Assembly (NCBI RefSeq): GCF_015477605.1
Contig: NZ_JADLQX010000011.1
Location: forward strand, 124,001-188,000
Direction of reading: 5' to 3'
Source of the DNA: Nocardia amamiensis
GTDB lineage: Bacteria > Actinomycetota > Actinomycetes > Mycobacteriales > Mycobacteriaceae
Length of the DNA stretch: 64,000 bases
Under the pieces are notes generated by a model, which saw only the letters and a list, made by a program, of their open reading frames with translations, had not been told where the DNA came from and did no database searches. A program made the position numbers and the translations under genes. This document shows, in pieces, positions 52,163 through 60,207 of the stretch (the first letter of the stretch is position 1; each line of letters begins with the position of its first letter).

Positions 52163-53200
52163 ATGTCCGTGATTCGGTCGGCGGGCTTGCGCGGGTTCCG
52201 GGCCACCGTGGCCGAGCTGGGCGGAGACGCCGAGGCGCTGGCCGCGGCGTGCGGCCTGCCTTCCGCCGCGCTCGACGCCGACGACCTGCTCGTTCCCGAC
52301 GAGCAGCTGGCCGCGGTGCTGGAGCTGGCCGCGCACCAGCTGCGCTGTCCCGACCTGGGCCTGCGGATTTCGCATCGCCAAGATCTCGACATGCTCGGTC
52401 CGCTGGCGCTCGCCATCCGGAACTCACCGTCGGTGGCCGACGCGCTCGAGTGCGCGGCGCGGTATCTGTTCCTGCACGCGCGTTCGCTCAGCCTCACGCT
52501 GGAACCGGATCCCTATGGCGAGCGCGGCGTGCTCGCGCTGCGGTACGGGGTGCAACCGGGCCTGCCGACACCCGTCCAGGGCACCGACCTCGGGCTGGCG
52601 TTCTTACATCGCACCATCCAGCGCCTGGTGGACGCTCGCTACGGTTTGCGTTCGGTCGAGCTGCCCTACCGGCCGGAGGCGCCGATCGCGAGTTACGAGG
52701 AGTTCTTCGGCGCACCGGTGCGCATCGAGCGGCCGTCCGCGGCGCTGCGGTTGCCGCGCAGCCTGGCGACCCGCCCGCTCACCGGCGGCGACGAAAACCT
52801 GCATCGGCTGGCCATGGCGTTCCTCGCCGAGCAGTCCGGCGGCGCGGACGCGGCGATCGCGCCCAAGGTGCGCGCGGCCGTACGTCAGCTGCTCGGCACG
52901 GCGGCTCCCGAGATCGGGTCTGTCGCACGGCTTCTGACGGTCCATCCGCGCACGCTGCAACGGCGCCTGGCCGCCGAGCACACCTCGTTCGCCGCGATCG
53001 TGGACGAGGTTCGCAGTGATGCGGCGCGGCGGTATCTGACCACGACGGATATGCCGATGAGTCAGATCGCCTCGCTGATCGGGTTGTCGGAACAGGCGAC
53101 GTTCACGCGATGCGCCCGAAGATGGTGGGGCACAACCCCTACCGCGCTACGTCGCGCCGGATCGACTGGAATCACTCATCAGCACAACACTTTCGGGTGA
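52163..53200 (+). CDS. VirS-like AraC-family regulator
   Basis: A 345-residue protein. An N-terminal arabinose-binding-like domain of the AraC/ArmR type (about 15-220), then the AraC HTH: VARLLTVHPRTLQRRLAAEHTSFAAIVDEVRSDAARRYL and MPMSQIASLIGLSEQATFTRCARRWWGTTPTALR. Typical length and domain order match VirS (Rv3082c). It is divergent from the MymA-like gene. In mycobacteria the VirS system responds to acid and regulates the mymA operon; this function is inferred by analogy. The ATG at 52163 begins MSVIRSAGLRGF; a start at 52103 would overlap the promoter region. Confidence 0.88.
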   Translation: MSVIRSAGLRGFRATVAELGGDAEALAAACGLPSAALDADDLLVPDEQLAAVLELAAHQLRCPDLGLRISHRQDLDMLGPLALAIRNSPSVADALECAARYLFLHARSLSLTLEPDPYGERGVLALRYGVQPGLPTPVQGTDLGLAFLHRTIQRLVDARYGLRSVELPYRPEAPIASYEEFFGAPVRIERPSAALRLPRSLATRPLTGGDENLHRLAMAFLAEQSGGADAAIAPKVRAAVRQLLGTAAPEIGSVARLLTVHPRTLQRRLAAEHTSFAAIVDEVRSDAARRYLTTTDMPMSQIASLIGLSEQATFTRCARRWWGTTPTALRRAGSTGITHQHNTFG

Positions 53201-53335
53201 CAGGACGACAACGGTCCAGCCTCCGATCCGCCCATTTCGGTAACGGTTGCCCAGAAAAGCCTCCGAACCATTCCGGCCGCGACGCCCGGTCTCTACCGTC
53301 GAATACCGGGTAGTGCGCGCCGGAAGGGGGATCCC

Positions 53336-53410
53336 ATGGGCAAGCGGAAAGTCGGCACAGCCACCCCCGTGGCGATGGCGGAGCCGAACGTCAGTGAGGC
53401 GGCGGCATGA
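53336..53410 (+). CDS. 24-residue leader peptide coupled to the UvrD-like gene
   Basis: ATG 53336 follows a strong GGAAGGGGG. The 24 codons (MGKRKVGTATPVAM, then AEPNVSEAAA) stop at TGA 53408-53410, overlapping the helicase ATG (53407) by four bases. The product has Lys/Arg at the start and no domain. Such a short coupled ORF may only serve translation of the helicase, or be a regulatory leader. Too short for common gene callers. Confidence 0.5.
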   Translation: MGKRKVGTATPVAMAEPNVSEAAA

Positions 53411-55347
53411 ACCCCGATACCTGGCCAGGACGCGTGGCGGACGCACTGCACCGCATCCCCGGACTGACCGCGCCGCAACACTCGTTTCTCGCCGAAGCGC
53501 TGGCGGAGCCGGACCGGCGTCTACTCGTTCATCGCAACGTGGCACACCCGCCGGACGATCACGCGCACGCGCTGCTGATCTGCGGCACAGGGCTTTTCGC
53601 GTTGTGTTTCACCGCGGACGTTCCGGTCCGGCTGGACCGGATCCGCCACCATGTCGAGGCGAAGTTCGGCAAGGTGCAGTTCGGGCGCGAGAAGGTCGTC
53701 CCCCACGACGTGCAGATCGTGCTGCTCGTCCCCGGCGAGATCGGCGTCCGCGAGGACGGCAGATTCGCCCTCGCCGGACCGGCCGAGCTCGATCGGGTGA
53801 TCCGCGCACGTGATCGGCGGTTGCGGCCGAGCCGGGTGGGGGCGATCGCGAGAACGGTCGCCGACCAGGCCGTCGAGTACGACTTGGTGGAGATCGAAGA
53901 ACCGCCGGACGAAGCTCCGGCCCTGCTCGACCGCTCGGACGTCACCGCAGCACAGCGCGATGCGGCACTGCACCGGCCGTTCCAGCACTGGATGACCTTC
54001 CTCGATCCCGATCAGGAGGCGCTGGTGTCGCGCATGTACACCGGCCCCGCACGCCTGGCGGGTCCGGCGGGCACCGGCAAGACGGTCGTAGCGCTGCACC
54101 GCATGGCCAGGCAGGCGAAACGATCCACCGGACGTCAGCTGTACACAACCTTCGTCAAGACGCTGGCGAACTGCCAGGAAACCTACTTCCGCCGGCTCGC
54201 GCCAGGGACCGAGGGGCGTGTCCACTTCGCCAGTTTGCATTCCTGGGCGATGGACTTCCTCGCGCAGCGGATCGCCCCGCCGAATCTCGACCCGGTCGGC
54301 GCCGATCGTGCTTTCGCCCAGGTCTGGGAGCGGGCGAGAGCCGATTTCGAGGCCGTGGAACCGCGCGGCAGCTACTGGCGCGAGGAGATCGATCGCGTCA
54401 TCAAAGGCCGGGAGATCAACGATCTCGACGTCTATCAGCGCGTGGAACGCCACGGTCGCAATGGAATTCGACTCGACGACGCGCAACGCGCCGATGTGTG
54501 GCACAAGCTCTACGTCCCGTATGTGCGAGAGATGCGCAGGCGGGGCATCTCCGACTACAGCGACGTCATCGCCATCGCGCTGGCCGAGATTCGCAATGAA
54601 CCGCTCGCGCAACCGTACGAGGCGGTCGTGGTCGACGAGGTACAGGACATGACGCTGGCCGGGCTCCGGCTGGCGCACGCCATCGCCGGTGGCAACGGGT
54701 CGAGTCCGCTGCTGCTGCTCGGTGACGGCCAGCAACAGGTGTACGCGGGCGGCTGGCGGATGGCCGACGCGGGCATCACCTTGCGCGGCCGTGGCGAGAT
54801 TCTCAGGGTGAATTACCGCAATCGCCGACGCGTCTGGGAAAACGCGGCGGGAATCGACGCGGTGAACGCCCTCGGCGATTTCGATGGCGAGTCCGGAGTG
54901 TCGCTGCGTGACGCCGACGTCACGCTGCCCGACGGCGCGGTGCAGATCTGGCGGGGACCCGACCAATACCTGGAGAGCGCACTGGTGACCGGCATTCGCG
55001 AGTGTGGCCGACCGCTGGCCGACATCGCGGTGCTGACCAGGACGAACCTGGAGGCCGACCGGATCGTCGGCGCGCTCGACGCGGTCGGCATCGCGACGCT
55101 GTCCCTGACGGAATTCGATGGAAAACCCTGTGCGGCGGTGAAAGTCGGCACCGTCCACCGCGCCAAGGGCCTCGACTTCGCGGCCGTCTTCCACCCGACC
55201 TGGTCCAGCGGCGCCGCACCGCCGACCGGCGCGAGCCGCGAACGAGCAGAGCTCGCCGACCGCCAGAAACTCGTGGCCATCACCCGGGCGCGCGACTACG
55301 CCTGGATCGGCGTCCGAGACGACCGGCTGGAGATCGACCGCACCTGA
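53407..55347 (+). CDS. UvrD-like helicase with N-terminal nuclease-like region
   Basis: A 646-residue superfamily 1 helicase. Motif I is AGPAGTGKTVVA (about 219-226), motif II VVVDEVQDM (about 408-415), motif III LLLLGDGQQQVYA, the motif Va region HRAKGLDFAAVF and motif VI VAITRARDYAWIG. The first 170 residues carry LLVHRNVAHPPDDHAHALLICG and FALCFTADVPVRLD, which recall a NERD-type nuclease fold but without its usual catalytic residues. ATP-driven 3'-5' unwinding is likely. Start at 53407, coupled to the 24-codon ORF. A possible link to DNA repair or phage defence is speculative. Confidence 0.8.
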   Translation: MNPDTWPGRVADALHRIPGLTAPQHSFLAEALAEPDRRLLVHRNVAHPPDDHAHALLICGTGLFALCFTADVPVRLDRIRHHVEAKFGKVQFGREKVVPHDVQIVLLVPGEIGVREDGRFALAGPAELDRVIRARDRRLRPSRVGAIARTVADQAVEYDLVEIEEPPDEAPALLDRSDVTAAQRDAALHRPFQHWMTFLDPDQEALVSRMYTGPARLAGPAGTGKTVVALHRMARQAKRSTGRQLYTTFVKTLANCQETYFRRLAPGTEGRVHFASLHSWAMDFLAQRIAPPNLDPVGADRAFAQVWERARADFEAVEPRGSYWREEIDRVIKGREINDLDVYQRVERHGRNGIRLDDAQRADVWHKLYVPYVREMRRRGISDYSDVIAIALAEIRNEPLAQPYEAVVVDEVQDMTLAGLRLAHAIAGGNGSSPLLLLGDGQQQVYAGGWRMADAGITLRGRGEILRVNYRNRRRVWENAAGIDAVNALGDFDGESGVSLRDADVTLPDGAVQIWRGPDQYLESALVTGIRECGRPLADIAVLTRTNLEADRIVGALDAVGIATLSLTEFDGKPCAAVKVGTVHRAKGLDFAAVFHPTWSSGAAPPTGASRERAELADRQKLVAITRARDYAWIGVRDDRLEIDRT

Positions 55348-55425
55348 AGCCGGCCCCTCGAATCCCTCCTGGGAAGGCGTGATTCGGCCGCTAGACTCTC
55401 CGGGGTCACTGGGAAGGGGGCCGCG

Positions 55426-55797
55426 ATGGACGCGGTTGTCAAGGAGGTCGCCGAGGAGGGCAAGCGCCTGATCGACCGTGCCTGGCTCGGCGAACTCAGC
55501 CGCGACCAAGCGGTGCACATGTTCGTCCAGGTCGGTGATGGCATGGTGCGCTACGAAACCGCGCTCACCATCATCGACGACGGTGTGCGGCGGCTGACCG
55601 TCAACGCGCGGCGGCTACGGATCCTGCGCTGGTGCACGCTGCTGGAGATTCCGGTTTTCGGCGCGTTCGCGGGGCTGGCGGTCTTTTTCGGCGATTACAC
55701 CACCGCGGGGATTTCGGCGTTGTTTCTGCTGATTCTGCAGGTTGTTCACCGCTCGATGCTCCCGAGCCCGCCGACGGTGCCCCGCCCACCGGAATAG
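55426..55797 (+). CDS. Hypothetical membrane protein
   Basis: A 123-residue protein: a soluble helical first half (VVKEVAEEGKRLIDRAWLGELSRDQAVHMFVQ), then two membrane spans (about 65-85 and 90-108) and a Pro-rich tail. The ATG follows GGGAAGGGGGCCGCG. It is 80 bp after the helicase and has no linked regulator. I do not recognise the family. Confidence 0.6.
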   Translation: MDAVVKEVAEEGKRLIDRAWLGELSRDQAVHMFVQVGDGMVRYETALTIIDDGVRRLTVNARRLRILRWCTLLEIPVFGAFAGLAVFFGDYTTAGISALFLLILQVVHRSMLPSPPTVPRPPE

Positions 55798-55855
55798 CCG
55801 TCCATGGCGCATCGAGCACCTGGCGAATCGGCCGCGGTGACATAGTCTGCGTTTC

Positions 55856-56584
55856 ATGGACGGCACGATCGGCATACCCGGGCCCCATCCACACGAGCCA
55901 CACGGTGTGGGCTTCGCGAGCAAGCTGAACTGGTTGCGCGCGGGAGTACTCGGCGCCAATGACGGCATCGTTTCCACCGCGGGCCTCGTCGTCGGCGTCG
56001 CCGCGGCTACGACCGACACGGCGGCGCTGTTCACCGCGGGTATCGCGGGCCTGTCTGCCGGTGCTATCTCGATGGCGGTGGGCGAATACGTCTCCGTCAG
56101 CACCCAGCGCGATTCCGAGCGTGCCCTGCTGGCGCGAGAACGCAGGGAGCTGCGCGAGGAGCCGGATTACGAGTTGGCCGAACTCGCCGGGATCTACCGA
56201 GCAAAGGGTCTGACGGCGGAGACGGCGCGCAAGGTCGCCGAGGAGCTCACCGCGCACGACGCGTTCACCGCCCACGCCGAAGCCGAACTCGGACTGAACC
56301 CGGCCGAACTCACCAATCCCTGGCAAGCGGCGTTCTCCTCGGCGGTGTCCTTCATCCTCGGCGCGTTGCTCCCCTTGCTGGCCATACTGTTGCCGCCGGT
56401 CAGCGCGCGTATCCCGGTCACCTTCGCGGCGGTGCTCGCGGCGCTCGCGATCACCGGTTCGGTCAGTGCCCGGCTGGGCGGAAGCCCGCGCGGACGCGCG
56501 GTGATCCGGGTGGTGCTCGGCGGCGCGCTGGGAATGGGGGTCACCTACGGCATCGGGCAGCTCGCCGACGTGGCCGGAATATGA
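55856..56584 (+). CDS. VIT-family (CCC1-like) metal transporter
   Basis: A 242-residue transporter related to plant VIT1 and yeast CCC1. The N-terminal LNWLRAGVLGANDGIVSTAGLVVG is the family hallmark, followed by SAGAISMAVGEYVSVSTQRD with Glu/Asp metal residues, a charged helical cytoplasmic bundle (ERRELREEPDYELAELAGIYRAKGLTAE) that binds metal, and three more spans. It likely moves Fe or Mn out of the cytosol (or into storage). About 60 bp upstream of it lies the end of the hypothetical membrane gene. Followed directly by a hairpin. Confidence 0.9.
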   Translation: MDGTIGIPGPHPHEPHGVGFASKLNWLRAGVLGANDGIVSTAGLVVGVAAATTDTAALFTAGIAGLSAGAISMAVGEYVSVSTQRDSERALLARERRELREEPDYELAELAGIYRAKGLTAETARKVAEELTAHDAFTAHAEAELGLNPAELTNPWQAAFSSAVSFILGALLPLLAILLPPVSARIPVTFAAVLAALAITGSVSARLGGSPRGRAVIRVVLGGALGMGVTYGIGQLADVAGI

Positions 56585-56627
56585 GCCGGTGCCACGCGAC
56601 GGCTCATCGCCTCCGCGTGGCACCGGC
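56585..56627 (+). terminator. Inverted repeat after the VIT-family gene
   Basis: GCCGGTGCCACGCG (56585-56598) and CGCGTGGCACCGGC (56614-56627) pair over 14 bp around 15 nt, starting right after the stop. It also lies at the 3' end of the convergent CsbD-like gene, so it may terminate both directions. Confidence 0.7.
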
Positions 56628-56637
56628 CGATCCCGAA

Positions 56638-56811
56638 TCAGCGCCGGAACGCGTCCCGTAGCTTGTCCGTGGCACGCTCCAGGTTGCCCCGGAACTGCTC
56701 ACGACGCCCCTCGGCCTGCAACCGGGAGTTTCCCGTCGTCTTACCGAGGAATTTCTTCACCCTGCCCCGGGTGGCCCGTGCCTGATGCGCGAGGCGATCT
56801 TCGAACTTCAT
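56638..56811 (-). CDS. CsbD-like stress protein
   Basis: 57 residues, below the usual length cutoff: MKFEDRLAHQARATRGRVKKF, then an R-L-Q-A-E-G-R-R-E-Q helix and NLERATDKLRDAFRR. The Gly/Lys/Arg-rich helix with the L-x-A-E-G-x-x-x-Q core resembles CsbD proteins, which are general-stress inducible in Gram-positive bacteria. ATG 56811 follows AAGGAATTGG. Likely the third gene of a stress set with the two upstream on the same strand (gaps of 26 and 24 bp). Function of CsbD is unknown. Confidence 0.65.
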   Translation of the reverse strand: MKFEDRLAHQARATRGRVKKFLGKTTGNSRLQAEGRREQFRGNLERATDKLRDAFRR

Positions 56812-56837
56812 GACCAATTCCTTGGGTGTCGAGGCCG

Positions 56838-56993
56838 CTAGTAGTACCAGCGGCGGCCGCCGACGGGACGGCCCACCGAGCCCGCGACCAGCAGCACCAG
56901 ACCGATGATCAGCACGATGATGCCCGCCGTGGTGAGCAGTCCAATTCCCAGCAGCCAGCCGAGGACCAAGAGGATGAGGCCGAGAATAATCAT
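56838..56993 (-). CDS. DUF6131-like tiny membrane protein
   Basis: 51 residues, absent from most length-filtered calls. Two short hydrophobic spans (MIILGLILLVLGWLLGIGLL and AGIIVLIIGLVLLVAG) end in GRPVGGRRWYY, a pattern of actinobacterial DUF6131 proteins. The start has an AAGGAAAT site. Sits between the CsbD-like and the 137-residue membrane protein genes on the minus strand. Confidence 0.65.
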   Translation of the reverse strand: MIILGLILLVLGWLLGIGLLTTAGIIVLIIGLVLLVAGSVGRPVGGRRWYY

Positions 56994-57017
56994 TGCCGTA
57001 TTTCCTTTTCTCGATAA

Positions 57018-57431
57018 TTATTTCGCGGTCAATGGTTTCGAGGTGGAAGCCGTCGCCCCGCGCTCACCTCGCGTCGGTGTGTGCAGCCACCGCCGCCAAG
57101 CCGGCTCGCGGGTGGCTTGCGCACCTGTCTCAGGAGTGCCTGCCGCGAGATCACGCCTGGCCGACGCCATCTCGCGACGAGACTGCCTGAGCTCACGACG
57201 TGCCGCCGCGCCGCGCCGGGAGACCCGCCAAGCGCCGGAAAGCACCAGCGCCAGCCCGAGCATCCCGATGGCGCCCAGTACGATCCCGTAACCGAACAAC
57301 GCCCCAGTGGAGCCGTGGAACTGGTAGTCGAATACCGCGAATTGCTGGACGTCGCCGGTGTTGCCGACCACGGCGGCAACACCGATAGTCACCGCCGCGA
57401 TCAAGACGACGAGCCCGATGATGATGATCAT
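57018..57431 (-). CDS. Hypothetical membrane protein, first of the stress set
   Basis: A 137-residue protein with two spans (about 1-22 and 45-67, the second LFGYGIVLGAIGMLGLALVLSG) and a basic, Arg-rich cytoplasmic tail (GAAARRELRQSRREMASARRDLAAG). The ATG at 57431 follows AGGGA. First gene of the minus-strand set; presumably transcribed with the DUF6131-like and CsbD-like genes from a promoter upstream of 57431, next to the HMA-like gene promoter. Function unknown; a general-stress role is likely from its neighbours. Confidence 0.6.
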   Translation of the reverse strand: MIIIIGLVVLIAAVTIGVAAVVGNTGDVQQFAVFDYQFHGSTGALFGYGIVLGAIGMLGLALVLSGAWRVSRRGAAARRELRQSRREMASARRDLAAGTPETGAQATREPAWRRWLHTPTRGERGATASTSKPLTAK

Positions 57432-57499
57432 GACAATCCCTGTTGCCTCGATTCGTTATGACAACTCCGCTATTCCCGCAGCCGCCGCGATCAAACCGG

Positions 57500-57526
57500 G
57501 CAAACGTATTGTTTGCATCCTGCAAA
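57500..57526. promoter_or_regulatory. Overlapping palindromes upstream of the HMA-like gene
   Basis: GCAAAC-GTATT-GTTTGC (57500-57516) and TTTGCA-TCC-TGCAAA (57512-57526) overlap, with perfect 6-bp arms each. They sit between the divergent stress-set and HMA-like genes, suggesting one repressor with two sites. Confidence 0.6.
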
Positions 57527-57544
57527 TCGGTCTATGCGACGTGC

Positions 57545-57736
57545 ATGACCTACACGATTACTTTGCACAATGTGACCCGGGAGTCCGCATCGGCGATCGA
57601 AGCGGCACTGCGCGGGGTGAACGGCATCGATTCGGTCGACATCGATGTGCCGTCCGAGCGCGCCCTGGTGAACTCCACCCTCTCCTACGGCGAGGTCCTC
57701 GACGTCATCCGGCAGACCGGAGCCGCCGCCTCCTGA
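57545..57736 (+). CDS. Heavy-metal-associated (copper chaperone-like) domain without the CxxC motif
   Basis: A 63-residue HMA/ferredoxin-like fold: MTYTITLHNVTRESASAIEAALRGVNGIDSVDIDVPSERALV and a final helix SYGEVLDVIRQTGAAAS. In copper chaperones the first loop is M-x-C-x-x-C; here the loop reads H-N-V-T-R-E, so both Cys are absent. It may bind nothing, or bind metal via His. An earlier start at 57443 is possible but the extension overlaps the palindromic operators. Divergent from the stress-set genes. Confidence 0.7.
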   Translation: MTYTITLHNVTRESASAIEAALRGVNGIDSVDIDVPSERALVNSTLSYGEVLDVIRQTGAAAS

Positions 57737-57860
57737 TCGAGTCTCGGACCGGGCGGGCGCACGGCGGCCGCACGGATCTCCGGACGCCACGCTCGGCTGC
57801 TTCGCGGGCAGTCCGCGCATCATCCGCATCCGTCGCTGGGGCGTGCGGGATGATGACCGG

Positions 57861-59033
57861 GTGACGGACGTGTTCGACTCCGACTTCGCGCGGGACCCGT
57901 GGCCAACACTCGATCGGTTGCGCACCGCGGGCGGCGTACACCGAATCCGGACACCTGATGGTCCCCCGGCCTGGCTGGTGACCCGATACCGCGACGTGCG
58001 CTCCGGACTGCTGGATCACCGGCTGTCCACCCGGGTCCACTACGCGAAGGGGGAAGACTATCGCGGCTTCGCCGTGCCGCCACCGCTGGACAACCTCCTC
58101 AACGCCGCCCCGGCCGACCACGCGCGGTTGCGCGGTCTGGTAACTGCCGAGCTGTCACCGCGACGGCTGGCCGAGTGGACCGAGCTGGCTCCCCGCCTGG
58201 TGAATTCGCTATTGCACGAGGTCGTTTCGGGCGAGCCGATCGATTTCGTCGAACGCCTCGCGGTCCCGCTGCCCGCGGCGGTACTCGGCGAACTACTCGG
58301 CCTCGACGAGCCGACCCGGAAAAACCTTCTGGCCTGGGCGAATTCGACGCTGATTCCGTCGGCGTCGCCCCCACGCGCCCGCGACACACTCACCACGATG
58401 CTGGCGATCATCACCGATGCCACCGCGCACGCGCGCACGAACCGCGCGGACACGGTGCTGGGCCGCCTGGTGGCCGCGCACGCCGACACCGGGTCACCCA
58501 GCGCCGACGAACTGGCCGGGCTGCTGTTCTACCTGCTGTTCGTCTGGTACGAGGTGCTGGTCGATCTGGTCGCCGGATCGGTGCTCGCCTTGCTCGGCCG
58601 CCCGGACCAGCGCGAGCTGCTGCGCGCGATGTCCGACAAGCACGCCGCCGTGGACGAGCTGCTGCGCTACCTGTCCCCGCAAGTGCTCGCCGGTCCACGG
58701 TTCGCGACGACCGAGCTGTCCATCGGCGAAACCACGATCCAGCCGGGACAGACGGTGCTGCTGTGTCTCGCCTCCGCCAATCACGATCCCGAAACCTTCG
58801 ATCGACCTGAGGAATTGAACCTCACCAGAGACCGCGGCGCGCAGCTCGCACTCGGCTACGGAGTGCATGTCTGCTTGGGCAACGCGCTGGTGCATACGCT
58901 CACCACTGCGGTGCTGGATCACGTGCTGACCCGGTGGCCGGATTCGGTGCTGCTGGTGGACGAGCGGGATATCGTCTGGCGCTCCGGGTTTCGGCATCGC
59001 GGCCCGCTCGCACTGCCGATGAGGCTCCGTTGA
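57861..59033 (+). CDS. Cytochrome P450 with an atypical I-helix
   Basis: A 390-residue P450. The K-helix V-D-E-L-L-R (E-x-x-R) and heme loop LGYGVHVCLGNALVH with its Cys are intact. In the I-helix, where A-G-x-E/D-T is expected, the sequence reads V-W-Y-E-V, so the proton-relay Thr and the Gly are missing. Such P450s may catalyse unusual reactions or use substrate groups for proton delivery. The start is unclear: GTG 57861 (chosen; begins MTDVFDSDFARDPWP) or GTG 57843; neither has a strong ribosome binding site. Confidence 0.85.
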   Translation: MTDVFDSDFARDPWPTLDRLRTAGGVHRIRTPDGPPAWLVTRYRDVRSGLLDHRLSTRVHYAKGEDYRGFAVPPPLDNLLNAAPADHARLRGLVTAELSPRRLAEWTELAPRLVNSLLHEVVSGEPIDFVERLAVPLPAAVLGELLGLDEPTRKNLLAWANSTLIPSASPPRARDTLTTMLAIITDATAHARTNRADTVLGRLVAAHADTGSPSADELAGLLFYLLFVWYEVLVDLVAGSVLALLGRPDQRELLRAMSDKHAAVDELLRYLSPQVLAGPRFATTELSIGETTIQPGQTVLLCLASANHDPETFDRPEELNLTRDRGAQLALGYGVHVCLGNALVHTLTTAVLDHVLTRWPDSVLLVDERDIVWRSGFRHRGPLALPMRLR

Positions 59034-59198
59034 GATGGGGCGAGCGACGATGATCGCCCCACCTGCTACCGCTCTCGGGAGCCGGGCCTCTCACGGTCGT
59101 CCACCTATGCGGGGCGACCACACCGGCATGCGCTGGCGGAGCACGGACGAGTATGATCTACGACACACACCCTGTCAACTACAGGAGACACGCTGACC

Positions 59199-59642
59199 AT
59201 GGGGGAGGTTCCACACCCGTTCACCCGGGCTCTCAACGCGCTGATCAATGGAATGCACCCGCCCGCTAGCAAAGACGGACGGCCCCTGGAGATCACCCAC
59301 CGAGCCCTGGCCGAGGACATCCACCGCACCACCGGAGCGCGCCTGTCCGCGAACTACCTCTGGAAGCTGCGCACGGGGCAGGCGGTGAATCCGTCGTACG
59401 AGACGCTGGAGGTGTTCCGCGGCTACTTCGGGCTGGACAGTCTCGACCCGTTCACCGATCCGCAGCTGGCCGCGGCGCGCGGCAGCGAGTTGGCATTGAT
59501 CAACGCGCTCAAGGGAAATGCCGAACACGAGGTGCTGGAGTTGGTGCTGCGCGACGGGCTGCAACAAGGTACGGTCCGCGCGGAGTCGGTGCTGGCGATG
59601 CTGGACATCCTGCGGCGCATCGAGACCGAAGACCGCGAGTGA
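59199..59642 (+). CDS. HTH regulator (EspR/XRE-like), first gene of an ImmA/IrrE-MAB_1171c operon
   Basis: A 147-residue protein: an N-terminal HTH of about 80 residues (ITHRALAEDIHRTTGARLSANYLWKLRTGQAVNPSYETLEVFRGYFGL), then a helical C-terminal part (ELVLRDGLQQGTVRAESVLAMLDILRR). The layout (long N-terminal arm, HTH, dimer helices) resembles mycobacterial EspR. The ATG follows AGGAG. The ImmA/IrrE gene starts 3 bp after its stop. Regulators in such pairs are typically cleaved by the protease to switch on a stress program; this is inference here. Confidence 0.82.
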   Translation: MGEVPHPFTRALNALINGMHPPASKDGRPLEITHRALAEDIHRTTGARLSANYLWKLRTGQAVNPSYETLEVFRGYFGLDSLDPFTDPQLAAARGSELALINALKGNAEHEVLELVLRDGLQQGTVRAESVLAMLDILRRIETEDRE

Positions 59643-59645
59643 GCG

Positions 59646-60203
59646 ATGCGGATCGCGGCGTGGAGCGAGGACGGAGGTGACCAGCCGGTGCTGGATCGTC
59701 GATGGCTGCGGCGCGAACTGCGCGGCCTCGGACTACCCGGCCGGTTCACCGTCGGCGAGCTCGCCGAGGCGGTGGCCGAGCGCCGCGCCCGGCCGCTGCG
59801 GCTGCGCCCGGAAAGCTTCCCGGTGACCGGCCTCACCGGCGGACTGCTGGTCACAGAGGCGATCGATTTTATTGCTTACCAACGCAATACCTCGAAGGTG
59901 CATCAGGATCACATCGTCTGCCACGAGCTCGGTCATCTGCTCGCCGGCCATCGCACCGTCGATGTGCGCGGCGCGGAAGCGGTACGGCTGCTCGCCCCGA
60001 ATATCGACCCGGCGGTCGTGCAGCGGATGCTGGGCCGCACCAGTTACGCCCAGCCGCAGGAGCAGGAGGCGGAGGACATCGCGAATATGCTGATGGCCCA
60101 CCACATCACGCACTGGACCGCCCGGGAGGAGTGGGTGCTGCCCGACGCCGCGCCCGTCGCCGCGCGGCGGCTGCTGGACGCGCTCGGTCCGGGACAGGGT
60201 TGA
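59646..60203 (+). CDS. ImmA/IrrE-family zinc metalloprotease
   Basis: A 185-residue protein with the zincin motif H-E-L-G-H at residues 93-97 and a C-terminal Glu-rich helix (QPQEQEAEDIANMLMA) that gives the third zinc ligand or catalytic Glu partner. Members cleave HTH repressors: ImmA (ICEBs1) and IrrE (Deinococcus radiation response). The upstream HTH regulator is the obvious substrate candidate. N-terminal half helical, with DFIAYQRNTSKVHQDHI. Start at 59646 is 3 bp past the regulator's stop. Confidence 0.85.
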   Translation: MRIAAWSEDGGDQPVLDRRWLRRELRGLGLPGRFTVGELAEAVAERRARPLRLRPESFPVTGLTGGLLVTEAIDFIAYQRNTSKVHQDHIVCHELGHLLAGHRTVDVRGAEAVRLLAPNIDPAVVQRMLGRTSYAQPQEQEAEDIANMLMAHHITHWTAREEWVLPDAAPVAARRLLDALGPGQG

Positions 60204-60207
60204 GCCG

